Positions 7,988 through 15,467 of a DNA stretch of 20,630 nt are shown here, one piece after another. A program made the translations under genes and the position numbers. Origin of the DNA: Caryophanales bacterium UBA4100 (GTDB taxonomy: Bacteria; Bacillota; Bacilli; Paenibacillales; UBA4045); NCBI GenBank assembly GCA_002383285.1, contig DFXU01000044.1, forward strand, positions 1-20,630. The letters are read 5' to 3'. The notes below the pieces were generated by a model. It did not search any database. It was not told the origin of the DNA and saw only the letters and a list, made by a program, of their open reading frames with translations. How positions within the stretch are numbered: position 1 is the stretch's first letter; each line of letters starts with the position of its first letter.

Positions 7988-8165
7988 GGGTATTTCTCAA
8001 CAAATTTAGAAGCCATTCTCTTCATGATTGTGGTAGGATTAGGATTAGGTGTATGGCTTCCAATCCTCCCATTAAGTGTTCAGAATGCGGTTCTTGATCG
8101 GGACTTGGCGACCTGCCGCCTCTTCACAGCTATTCCTTCAACGCAGGCGAGAGTACGAAGGAGTA
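7988..8165 (+). pseudogene. Remnant of an EmrB/QacA-type MFS drug transporter
   Basis: This lies in an otherwise gene-free gap. One frame from 7988 reads GYFSTNLEAILFMIVVGLGL and then WLPILPLSVQNAV. That is the late transmembrane region of DHA2-type multidrug transporters, which typically have a Gly-rich GLGLG stretch followed by P-x-x-x-x-x-VQNAV. Around 8105-8118 the match moves one frame over to AASSQLF, resembling the SSxQLFRSIGG segment that normally follows. A stop lies directly before 7988. Only about 50 residues of an expected 450-500 remain, without a start or ribosome binding site. This is a gene fossil, recognised from memory of the family. Confidence 0.55.
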
Positions 8166-8234
8166 GCGTGTGTATGCGATTAATCAATTGACCACTCACG
8201 CATTCGACAAAATGAATTTGAAGGAGTCCATGAG

Positions 8235-9146
8235 ATGAAGCTACTAAACTTTAAGCAAGAGCAAGGTTGGGTATTAGGAATTCAGACTGAGCAAGGCGTG
8301 ATTGACGTACAAGCAGCGGTGAAGGCAATAGGTAATACTTCTGGAACACTGAGCTCAGCTTCCATTCATTCAGTAATTGAGAATGGACAAGCTGCGGTAC
8401 AACAATTACATAGCTTAATGGAGCAGGTATTGGCTGATCATTCAGTCAAGACGAAGTGCTTGCTTGATGAAGATTCACTTACAATTGGGCCCGCTGTAAC
8501 TCAACCGAATAAGATGATCTGTGTGGGATTGAATTATCGCAAGCATGCAGAGGAGACGAATTCTCCAATACCAGATTATCCGATTCTGTTCAATAAATTT
8601 AATAATGCATTGAATAGCCATGGTCATGATGTTTCCTTGCCGAAGGTGTCCACTAAGGTAGATTACGAAGCAGAGCTTGTCATTGTGATAGGTGCAGAGG
8701 CTAAGTATGTGGCCAAAGAGGATGCATTAAAGCATGTATTCGGCTATTGCAATGGGAATGACTTGTCTGCAAGGGATTTGCAGAAGCGGACACAGCAGTG
8801 GCTGCTTGGAAAAACCTGCGATGGCTTTGGTCCTATTGGACCATACCTGGTGACGGCTGATGAGGTTGGTGATCCGAACAATCTGGATATCAAGTGTATC
8901 GTGAATGGTGAGGTTAGGCAGCATTCCAATACAGCGGATATGATCTTCAACGTAGAAGAAATTGTTAGCTACACATCCCAGCACATGACGCTAGTCCCTG
9001 GAGATATTATCTTCACCGGAACGCCAGCTGGTGTTGTGATGGGTTACCCAGCAGATCAACAAGTATTCCTGCAGCACGGAGATCAAGTGACGATTGAGAT
9101 CGAGAAGCTAGGTTCATTAACGAATCGTATGGTTGGAGAAGCTTAA
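8235..9146 (+). CDS. Fumarylacetoacetate hydrolase (FAH) family enzyme
   Basis: A 303-residue cytoplasmic enzyme. The N-terminal 70 residues are a variable cap; the FAH fold follows from about residue 90 (MICVGLNYRKHAEE). Metal-binding acidic residues lie in DYEAELVIVIG. The conserved stretch GYCNGNDLSARDLQKR then GKTCDGFGPIGP and the FTGTPAGV motif are all present. The family hydrolyses C-C bonds or decarboxylates/isomerises diketo acids such as 2-hydroxyhepta-2,4-diene-1,7-dioate and oxaloacetate. The exact substrate is not readable from sequence. GAAGGAG lies eight bases before the ATG. It stands alone, ending at a bidirectional terminator shared with the convergent epimerase gene. Confidence 0.88.
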   Translation: MKLLNFKQEQGWVLGIQTEQGVIDVQAAVKAIGNTSGTLSSASIHSVIENGQAAVQQLHSLMEQVLADHSVKTKCLLDEDSLTIGPAVTQPNKMICVGLNYRKHAEETNSPIPDYPILFNKFNNALNSHGHDVSLPKVSTKVDYEAELVIVIGAEAKYVAKEDALKHVFGYCNGNDLSARDLQKRTQQWLLGKTCDGFGPIGPYLVTADEVGDPNNLDIKCIVNGEVRQHSNTADMIFNVEEIVSYTSQHMTLVPGDIIFTGTPAGVVMGYPADQQVFLQHGDQVTIEIEKLGSLTNRMVGEA

Positions 9147-9202
9147 GAGGGACATTGCTTAGTGGGTGTAACAGAAGCTCAAATAGCTGGATTATGCCAA
9201 CG

Positions 9203-9262
9203 TAACGAACAGTGGCGCAGTAGCGAGAATAAAATCTCGCAGCTGCGCCACTTCTTGCGTTA
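9203..9262. terminator. Bidirectional terminator between FAH and epimerase genes
   Basis: A long imperfect hairpin: AGTGGCGCAG (9211-9220) with CTGCGCCACT (9243-9252), and inside it GCGAGA (9223-9228) with TCTCGC (9235-9240) around an ATAAAA loop. Outer TAACG/CGTTA can extend it. The flanking genes converge on it, so it probably serves both. T-tracts are short. Confidence 0.7.
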
Positions 9263-9288
9263 ATGATTTGTAGATACTCCTTACAGCT

Positions 9289-10290
9289 CTAGACTGATTC
9301 GAGATACATGTGGCTAGTTTCTGACCACTCTTGACCAGGCTCAAGAGCGAATAGTCCATTCTCTTCAGTAGGTAGCGTGGAATTAGGTGCGTTGACTTGA
9401 CTCGTTTGTGGCTCTGGACAGAAGTAAGCTCGGTTGGATTTGTTGTTCCAGATCATCCATTGCTTGTACTTCAAGCCAACGTCATAAACGAGGCGCTTCT
9501 TCGCCTTGGTATCTGTTAAAGTCATGCGGTTTGAACCGTTCTGTGGTAAGGCAGTATAATGATTGTCCATATCCTCAGCATAAGGATTACCAACACCGTC
9601 CTTCAGCTGCTGCTCGGAAGGGGATAGGGGTTGGAACTTGTCAGTAGGGAGCATACGTTCAGACATCTCCCAACGATTACCGAGTGTGAATAAGCAAGAT
9701 AGATCCTCAGGTGTGCTTCCTGCTGCGAATGGAGCATTGACCGCAGTATGGAAGCCGAGCATGAACGGTAATGCGGTATTACCATCATTAATAGCATGGA
9801 AATGCTGACTAAGACCCTTATCAGATAAGGTATACGTGTTTGTTAATGTGAATTCGTGAGGAAAGTGAACAAAGCTCGGATGAGTATCGTCAAATCGGAT
9901 ACGAACCGATACCCAGCTCTTGTCATCATCACAGCCATATTCTACGGTTTCCCATGGACAGTCATAGACAAAGCCATGCAGGTGATTACCTGTGGAGGGC
10001 TCATTAATAGGAAAGGAATAGGTGTGATTATTAAATGTGAACGTCCCATTATCATAACGATTAGGGGGGAATAGCACGGGAATACCATGAACCATAGGGC
10101 GTTCTACGAAGCTAGTCCATTCTTCAGCTGTAGGCTCACGAAGAATTGCATATTGATTTACTTCATCACGGAATGAGATGAGATTGCCTCCAATTCGAGG
10201 CAGCATAACCGCAGAGTATGAGCCAAATCCGATTAGGATTGCTTCTTCGTCTTGATATCGTCCTTCACGTGCATAATTGTTGTTACTCAT
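9289..10290 (-). CDS. Aldose 1-epimerase family protein
   Basis: A 333-residue protein of the galactose mutarotase-like superfamily, which interconverts the alpha and beta anomers of sugars. The expected elements appear in order: GGNLISFRDE near the start, NRYDNGTFTFNNHTY, the first catalytic-type histidine in NHLHGFVYDCPW (about residue 104), the second in GFHTAVNAPF (about 180), and a C-terminal glutamate region (LPTEENGLFALEPGQEW). It is cytoplasmic, with no signal peptide. AGGAGG precedes the ATG. It stands alone, with its own likely promoter and a shared terminator. The substrate is unknown; roughly 330-residue members of this type often act on hexoses or hexose phosphates. Confidence 0.85.
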   Translation of the reverse strand: MSNNNYAREGRYQDEEAILIGFGSYSAVMLPRIGGNLISFRDEVNQYAILREPTAEEWTSFVERPMVHGIPVLFPPNRYDNGTFTFNNHTYSFPINEPSTGNHLHGFVYDCPWETVEYGCDDDKSWVSVRIRFDDTHPSFVHFPHEFTLTNTYTLSDKGLSQHFHAINDGNTALPFMLGFHTAVNAPFAAGSTPEDLSCLFTLGNRWEMSERMLPTDKFQPLSPSEQQLKDGVGNPYAEDMDNHYTALPQNGSNRMTLTDTKAKKRLVYDVGLKYKQWMIWNNKSNRAYFCPEPQTSQVNAPNSTLPTEENGLFALEPGQEWSETSHMYLESV

Positions 10291-10326
10291 GAGAATAACC
10301 TCCTAAAAACTATTTAATCCATCTAT

Positions 10327-10356
10327 ATCATACTCCTATGAGCTGATCAATATCAA
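10327..10356 (-). promoter_or_regulatory. Likely sigma-A promoter of the aldose epimerase gene
   Basis: Read on the minus strand: TTGATA (complement of 10351-10356), 18 bases, TATGAT (complement of 10327-10332). Each hexamer matches 5/6 of the consensus. It lies about 35 bases before the epimerase ATG. Confidence 0.5.
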
Positions 10357-10373
10357 CGTGTAAAATTGCTTTT

Positions 10374-10402
10374 TTGACCATAGGAAGGTCTTATGTTATA
10401 TT
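10374..10402 (+). promoter_or_regulatory. Sigma-A promoter of the TetR/ABC operon
   Basis: TTGACC (10374-10379), a 17-base spacer, and TATATT (10397-10402). Both hexamers match 5/6 of the vegetative consensus. This is the best promoter upstream of the TetR-ABC run, and its start site falls at the palindrome described next. Confidence 0.65.
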
Positions 10403-10407
10403 ATCTG

Positions 10408-10430
10408 TGAATATATAATTAATTTATTCA
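10408..10430. promoter_or_regulatory. Candidate TetR operator
   Basis: A 23-bp AT-rich inverted repeat, with TGAATA at one end and TATTCA at the other around a central AATTAATT-like core. It lies just after the -10 box, where a bound repressor would block transcription. Self-repression by the adjacent TetR-family protein is inferred from position and symmetry. Confidence 0.45.
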
Positions 10431-10459
10431 TAAGTTCATATTGGAGGCGAGGCGAGCTT

Positions 10460-11083
10460 ATGGCCAGAAAATTTAATGATGAAGAGCGCCAATTTATCAA
10501 GGAGAAACTTATTACAGCAGGTCGAGAATGGTTTGGAAAATTCGGGCTGAAGAAAACAAGTGTCGAGGAGCTGACGAAGTCTGTAGGTATCGCACAAGGG
10601 TCATTCTATCTATTCTTCGGATCGAAGGAGGAGCTCTACTTCGAGATTATGGAACAGGAGGAAGAGCGTATCCGCCTTGAGATGGAGCAGAAATTGAATA
10701 GTCAAGGAGGAGTGATGACGAAGCAGAGGCTGCGTGCGTTTCTAGGTGAAGCATTCAAAGCGGCTGATGAATCGATATTCGTCAAGCAGATGTATGTCGA
10801 CGGCGTACTAGAGATGGTCATGCGCAAGCTTCCTAAGGAGAAGCTGCAACAGAATTTCACACGAGATGCTGATGCGCTGCTTCCGTCAATCCGAATGTGG
10901 CAGGATCAAGGGTTAATCGTGCAATCCGATCCAGAGACGATAGTCAGTATGATTCGCGCGTTGTTCATGCTTACCCTGCATCGTAAAGAAATTGGCGAAG
11001 TCCAATTCGATGCTACCTTTCAGCTGATGCTTGATGTGGTTGTTGAAGGCTTAGTTAGCCTGCGAAATTCGAATCAGCACTGA
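10460..11083 (+). CDS. TetR/AcrR family transcriptional regulator
   Basis: A 207-residue repressor-type regulator. The N-terminal helix-turn-helix (about residues 12-60) has the family pattern: AGREWFGKFGLKKTSVEELTK, then VGIAQGSFYLFFGSKEELY. The C-terminal domain is the variable ligand-binding and dimer part, with a TetR_C-like ending (MLDVVVEGLVSL). GGAGGCGAGG precedes the ATG. It is first in a run with an ABC exporter, 23 bases ahead of the ATPase start. This suggests it senses a compound handled by the exporter. A candidate operator lies between its promoter and start codon. Confidence 0.85.
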   Translation: MARKFNDEERQFIKEKLITAGREWFGKFGLKKTSVEELTKSVGIAQGSFYLFFGSKEELYFEIMEQEEERIRLEMEQKLNSQGGVMTKQRLRAFLGEAFKAADESIFVKQMYVDGVLEMVMRKLPKEKLQQNFTRDADALLPSIRMWQDQGLIVQSDPETIVSMIRALFMLTLHRKEIGEVQFDATFQLMLDVVVEGLVSLRNSNQH

Positions 11084-11106
11084 GTATAGGTGAAGGAGTG
11101 AAATAT

Positions 11107-12009
11107 ATGGCAGCAGCGATAGAGGTTAAGGATCTGAGCTTCACTCATAGGGGTCAATGTGAGAGAACCATCCAACAACTCGATTTTCAGATTGAACATG
11201 GTGAGATCTTCGGCTTTCTAGGCCCATCTGGTGCAGGGAAGAGCACAACACAGAAAATTCTGATTGGTATATTGAAAAAGTATGAGGGCTCCGCACGAGT
11301 ATTAGGGCTAGAGGTGGAGGGGTCAGGATCGGATTTCTATGAACGAATAGGTGTAGCTTTCGAATTTCCTAATTTCTACGGGAGATTTACAGCGCTAGAG
11401 AATCTAAACCTATTTCGCTCCTTATATAAAGGACCTACAGAGGACCCCAGAGAGCTGCTGAAGCTCGTCGGTTTAGATACTTCTGCGAAGCTGAGGGTGT
11501 CGCAATATTCGAAGGGCATGAAGATGAGGCTGAATTTTATACGCGCATTATTGAACAAACCGGACATTCTATTCCTCGATGAACCCACATCCGGGTTAGA
11601 TCCTGTCAATGCGCAGACGATGAAGAAGCTAATTCGTGAGCAGAAGCAGCTTGGTAGAACCGTGCTTATCACAACACATCAGATGAATACTGCCGAGGAG
11701 ATCTGTGATCGAGTAGCTTTTATGGTCGATGGGCGAATTCCGCTAATTGACAGTCCTCGTGAGCTGAAGCTTAAATATGGCGAGAGAATGCTGCGTGTGG
11801 AATATGAATCAGGACGAGAACGAGAATTAATGTATGCGCAATTTGCGCTAGACGGTATTGGTAGTAATAGAGCATATTTGGAGCTCTTGCGTAATCAACG
11901 GATTGAGACAATGCACACGATGGAAGCAACATTAGAGCAAATATTCATCAAGGTAACAGGGAAGAAAATGGACTTGAATGGTAACAGCATGCAGGAGGGA
12001 TTTGGATGA
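11107..12009 (+). CDS. ABC transporter ATP-binding protein (drug-export type)
   Basis: A 300-residue nucleotide-binding subunit. Walker A is GPSGAGKST (about residue 41). The Q-loop segment is AFEFPNFYGRFTALENL. The signature is QYSKGMKMRLNF, Walker B is ILFLDEPTSGLDP, and the switch histidine is in ITTHQM. The C-terminal extension after about 220 is typical of CcmA/DrrA-like exporters. I chose ATG 11107, eight bases after GGAG; an in-frame GTG at 11098 overlaps that site. It overlaps the first permease by 4 bases (ATGA). With two small permeases it resembles the mycobacterial Rv2688c-Rv2686c type annotated as fluoroquinolone exporters, but the substrate here is unproven. Confidence 0.88.
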   Translation: MAAAIEVKDLSFTHRGQCERTIQQLDFQIEHGEIFGFLGPSGAGKSTTQKILIGILKKYEGSARVLGLEVEGSGSDFYERIGVAFEFPNFYGRFTALENLNLFRSLYKGPTEDPRELLKLVGLDTSAKLRVSQYSKGMKMRLNFIRALLNKPDILFLDEPTSGLDPVNAQTMKKLIREQKQLGRTVLITTHQMNTAEEICDRVAFMVDGRIPLIDSPRELKLKYGERMLRVEYESGRERELMYAQFALDGIGSNRAYLELLRNQRIETMHTMEATLEQIFIKVTGKKMDLNGNSMQEGFG

Positions 12010-12713
12010 GAACTGTTGCTGCTCTGCGGAATGACATTCGCTTTCAATGGCGTCACGGCTTCTATGGCGCATATTTATTCGTGTGTGCAATGTATGTGCT
12101 GTTGCTGCACTTCGTGCCAGAGGAGTATCGGGCGAGGGTTGCGGCATTGTTATCATTCTCCGATCCTAGTGCGCTTGGGCTATTATTCGCTGGGGGTATT
12201 ATACTGCTGGAGCGTGGACAGGGAATCTATGATAGTCTATTGACGTCACCACTTCGCACAGCTGAATTTCTACTGGGGAAAGTAGCTTCACTAGCTATTC
12301 TATCCATTGGATCCGCCTGGGTTATCCACGGTTTTTCAGCTGGTGTACCTGCATTTCCTATCCGGTTTATAGTAGGCGTCGGGTTAACGTCCGTATTATT
12401 CACCTTGTTAGGCATTGGGGTAGCGGTTCGTAGTCGATCGTTGAATGGCTTTATTATGATGACACAATTGTATGCCATAGTACTTGTGCTGCCACTATTC
12501 ATGGTATTTAAGGTTTGGGATAGCCCGCTACTATACCTATTCCCTACAATGGGATCCTTGCTCTTAATGGATGCAGCGCTTCGCCCTGTTGAGATATGGG
12601 AGGTTGGGTACAGCATCATGATCCTATGCATCGGTATTGCACTCCTATGGATGTGGGCATATCGTTCGTTCGAGTTGCATATCCGACAGAAGCTAGGAGG
12701 GGGAGTCGAATGA
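12006..12713 (+). CDS. ABC transporter permease, first subunit
   Basis: A 235-residue integral membrane protein with about six hydrophobic helices: residues 18-36, 50-65, 90-108, 118-140, 150-172 and 205-220. The loop RGQGIYDSLLTSPLRTAEFLLGK matches the coupling region of ABC-2 type export permeases. GGAGGG lies a few bases before the ATG, inside the end of the ATPase gene, so translation is coupled. It pairs with the next permease; the two are related in size and layout and probably form a heterodimeric channel. The cargo is not identifiable. Confidence 0.82.
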   Translation: MRTVAALRNDIRFQWRHGFYGAYLFVCAMYVLLLHFVPEEYRARVAALLSFSDPSALGLLFAGGIILLERGQGIYDSLLTSPLRTAEFLLGKVASLAILSIGSAWVIHGFSAGVPAFPIRFIVGVGLTSVLFTLLGIGVAVRSRSLNGFIMMTQLYAIVLVLPLFMVFKVWDSPLLYLFPTMGSLLLMDAALRPVEIWEVGYSIMILCIGIALLWMWAYRSFELHIRQKLGGGVE

Positions 12714-13447
12714 ATCGATATATCGCATTAGCCTTGAATGACTTGAGAGGGATAAGCAGAGATCCTATGCTAGCGGTCGGTATCCTAGGTCCTCTGGCGT
12801 TATTAACGTTCATTCGTTATGGTTTCCCGATTATTGATATTTTCGTAGAAGAGAGCTTTTCCTTGAATCTAAGTCATTATAGTCGATTTATGACCTCGTT
12901 ATTCATGCTGATAACACCCATGCTAGTAGGGATGATGGCTGGTTTTCTTATGCTCGATGAGCGGGATGAACAGATGGTTAGCTATTATGCAGTAACTCCG
13001 CTAACACGGAGAGGTTATCTGATACAAAGGCTGGGCTTGCCGACGGTGCTAAGTATAGGATTGAATGTAATGTTCCTCTCCTTGTCTGGATTAGAGCCAT
13101 TCAACTGGCTGGGTCAGCTGGCGGTCATTATGATGCTTGCATTGGAGACACCGATGTTCGCGTTATTCCTCGTTAGCTTCGCTAGTAACAAAGTAGAGGG
13201 TCTAGCTCTCTCGAAGGTAGGAGGGATATTCCTTGCAGGTCCAATCTTCGTGTACTTCATTCCAGGTGCATGGTCCTGGACAGGGTCGATTCTGCCGATG
13301 TTCTGGACAGCACGGTTGTATGAGATGGGAATGCAGCTATCGGATTATAGTCGATTATTGTATGCTGTGAATGTTATTATAGCCTTGGGAATCCATGTGC
13401 TCCTATTCCTACTCATGCTCAGGCGGTATGAACAACAAAGTGATTAA
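12710..13447 (+). CDS. ABC transporter permease, second subunit
   Basis: A 245-residue membrane protein with about six hydrophobic helices. It carries the loop DERDEQMVSYYAVTPLTRRG, equivalent to the SPL(R)TAEF loop of the first permease. The start ATG at 12710 overlaps the previous stop as ATGA and is preceded by AGGAGGGGG. An ORF that begins further upstream at 12596 is only an extension through the previous gene. It belongs to the ABC-2 exporter with the two preceding genes. It ends 22 bases before the CobW-type gene, so read-through transcription is plausible. Confidence 0.82.
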   Translation: MNRYIALALNDLRGISRDPMLAVGILGPLALLTFIRYGFPIIDIFVEESFSLNLSHYSRFMTSLFMLITPMLVGMMAGFLMLDERDEQMVSYYAVTPLTRRGYLIQRLGLPTVLSIGLNVMFLSLSGLEPFNWLGQLAVIMMLALETPMFALFLVSFASNKVEGLALSKVGGIFLAGPIFVYFIPGAWSWTGSILPMFWTARLYEMGMQLSDYSRLLYAVNVIIALGIHVLLFLLMLRRYEQQSD

Positions 13448-13469
13448 TTAATAAGAGGTGAACAGCTTT

Positions 13470-14504
13470 ATGGACTCTAATCCAATTACCCCAATTGTCG
13501 TAATATCGGGATTTCTAGGTAGTGGCAAGACGACTTTATTAACAAAATGGATTGAACACTACAAAGGGGAAAATCAAAAGGTTGCAGTCATCATGAATGA
13601 GCTCGGTGAAGTTAATCTAGATGGTTTGATGATTGATGAGCATATTCCGATGGCAGAGATGCTGAGCGGCTGTATATGCTGTACGATACGTGGAGATGTG
13701 GGTTTAACGATTATGAATCTATTGGAGCAAGAGTGTCCCGATGTGATCCTAATCGAATCGACAGGGGCAGCGAATCCGATGGAGCTCATAGATGGAATTA
13801 CGGAAGCCTCCTTATACGGTAAAGCATATTTGCAGTCCGTAGTGATTATCGTAGATGGACCACATCTGTTAAAGCTGTCTGAGAAGGGTGTTGGCAAGAC
13901 CTTCAGGCTGATGCAAGAGCAAATACGCTGCGCTGATGTTATTCTGCTCAATAAGATGGATCGTGTTGAGCCTTCGCAGCTGTCAGAATTGCGAACCATT
14001 GTGAGCGCCATCAATACTGCGGCTGAGCTGATCGAGACCGTTCAATGCGAAGTAGACCTTGCAATACTTGTGCAGGAGCAAGCGAGTGTGACTCAGCAGC
14101 AGAAGCAGGTCGGTCAGAACGACCAGAACGACCAGAATGACCAGAACGACCAGAATGATGTGGACCATCACCATGCTGCCAATGATCACGAGCACTCGCA
14201 CAGCAGCAGTCATAGCCATCATTCGCATGATCACGTGATGGTGTATACGCATTATTTTCACAGGAAGGTTGATAGACCTAGGTTTGAGCAATTTATTAGT
14301 GCGCTGCCGAAATCTGTATATCGCGCCAAGGGTGTGCTGCGGTTCACCGATACCCCCCCGGATAGTCGATTCCTGTTCCAATATGCCTACCGCGAGCCCG
14401 ACTATATGAGAATTACTCCGCAGAAGGATGTGCCCGATGTCTTAGTGTTAATTGGTGAGCATATCCCAAAGGCAGAGATTAAGGACTTATTGGACCAGTT
14501 GTAG
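13470..14504 (+). CDS. CobW/COG0523-family GTPase, probable metallochaperone
   Basis: A 344-residue G3E-family GTPase. Walker A is GFLGSGKTT (about residue 13). The metal-binding CxCC motif is in SGCICCTIRGD (about 70). ESTGAANP and the GTP-specificity motif NKMD follow. A linker near 215-225 repeats QND five times, followed by a His-rich stretch (HHHAANDHEHSHSSSHSH) suited to zinc, nickel or cobalt. The CobW C-terminal domain ends the protein (VYRAKGVLRF...). COG0523 proteins deliver metal to target enzymes; which metal is not readable. ATG 13470 follows AAGAGGTG by nine bases. A GTG at 13458 lies inside that site and is rejected. The short gaps on both sides place it in the ABC-LysR run. 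Confidence 0.88.
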   Translation: MDSNPITPIVVISGFLGSGKTTLLTKWIEHYKGENQKVAVIMNELGEVNLDGLMIDEHIPMAEMLSGCICCTIRGDVGLTIMNLLEQECPDVILIESTGAANPMELIDGITEASLYGKAYLQSVVIIVDGPHLLKLSEKGVGKTFRLMQEQIRCADVILLNKMDRVEPSQLSELRTIVSAINTAAELIETVQCEVDLAILVQEQASVTQQQKQVGQNDQNDQNDQNDQNDVDHHHAANDHEHSHSSSHSHHSHDHVMVYTHYFHRKVDRPRFEQFISALPKSVYRAKGVLRFTDTPPDSRFLFQYAYREPDYMRITPQKDVPDVLVLIGEHIPKAEIKDLLDQL

Positions 14505-14516
14505 CACTGACAGTAT

Positions 14517-15431
14517 ATGAAAAATGTTAATTTATACGGCTTAAAGGTGTTCCATTATGTCGCTTATATGGAGAGCTTCACACGTGCAGCTGAGATTCTC
14601 TTCATTAGCCAGCCCGCGGTAACTATGCAGGTTCGTAAGCTTGAGGAGGAATTGGAGGTTAAATTGTTAGAGCCTAGAGGCAGGGGCGTAGTGCTGACAC
14701 CAGCAGGTCAGGATATCGCTAAGATTGCTCGTAGATTGGTAGGCATCGATCGAGATGTGCGTAGATATACAGCCAAGTTCAAGAGTGGAGAAGTGGGAAA
14801 GGTAATGATTGCGGCAACCTACTTACCAGCCAATTACCTTCTGCCTGCAGTGTTGGCGGAGTCTAAGCAATTGTATGCTTCACTGGAGCTTGAGCTAATA
14901 ACTGCTACGGCGGACAAGGCATGCCAGTTACTCTTGAATTATGACGTGGATATTGCTGTTATTGGAGGAGGAGCTGTTGATCAGAAGGGGCTTAAGAAGA
15001 GAGTTATTCGAAGAGACCCCTTATGGTTTATCGTACCCAAGGAGCACCCCCTTGCAGATAAGACGGTTCCATTGAGGGAGCTGCTGAAACTTCCTTTTAT
15101 CGTTAGGGAGGAAGGGTGCTCCATGCGGGAGGAGCTATTTGCATTGTGCCGGGCGAATGGTCTTCAGCTACCTGATATTGGTATTCAAATGAGTGGTTTG
15201 AATGAGACGATCCGGACTGTAATGTCAGGCTATGGTGCTATTCTTGCATCGGCGATGGAGGTTATGGATTATGTAGCGCAGGGGAAGGTCGCTCGCGTGC
15301 GAGTCAATGAGGCAGCCGGGTTGACTAATCAGATAGCGGTTTATCTTCGTGAGGATGGCGATTTAACACCAGCTGTGGATAAATTCTATCAGCGTATATG
15401 CTCCAATGATGTTCAACAATCCGGACAATGA
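14517..15431 (+). CDS. LysR-family transcriptional regulator
   Basis: A 304-residue regulator. The N-terminal winged helix-turn-helix (residues 4-63) is classical: LKVFHYVAYMESFTRAAEIL, then ISQPAVTMQVRKLEEELEVK and the LTPAGQ wing. The C-terminal part is a periplasmic-binding-protein-like effector domain (from about 92) containing DVDIAVIGG and PLWFIVPKEHPLA. There is no convincing ribosome binding site before the ATG, which lies 12 bases after the CobW stop, so translational coupling is likely. LysR genes are usually divergent from their targets; here it ends a co-directional run, so its target is unclear. The stop codon lies in the loop of a terminator-like hairpin. Confidence 0.85.
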   Translation: MKNVNLYGLKVFHYVAYMESFTRAAEILFISQPAVTMQVRKLEEELEVKLLEPRGRGVVLTPAGQDIAKIARRLVGIDRDVRRYTAKFKSGEVGKVMIAATYLPANYLLPAVLAESKQLYASLELELITATADKACQLLLNYDVDIAVIGGGAVDQKGLKKRVIRRDPLWFIVPKEHPLADKTVPLRELLKLPFIVREEGCSMREELFALCRANGLQLPDIGIQMSGLNETIRTVMSGYGAILASAMEVMDYVAQGKVARVRVNEAAGLTNQIAVYLREDGDLTPAVDKFYQRICSNDVQQSGQ

Positions 15432-15445
15432 TGTCCGGATTGTTG
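15414..15445. terminator. Hairpin between convergent LysR and beta-glucosidase genes
   Basis: A perfect 14-bp stem, CAACAATCCGGACA (15414-15427) with its complement at 15432-15445, around the loop ATGA. The loop contains the LysR stop codon. There is no T-tract on either side, but its position between converging genes supports a bidirectional termination or RNA-end-protecting role. Confidence 0.6.
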
Positions 15446-15467
15446 GGTTACAGGCTATTAATGGATG

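Noticed and set aside
12596..12709. Upstream extension of the second permease
   Set aside because: It lies wholly within the first permease gene; the ATGA overlap at 12710 with AGGAGGGGG gives a clear start.
13458..13469. GTG start for the CobW-type gene
   Set aside because: The GTG is part of the AAGAGGTG ribosome binding site that serves the ATG at 13470.
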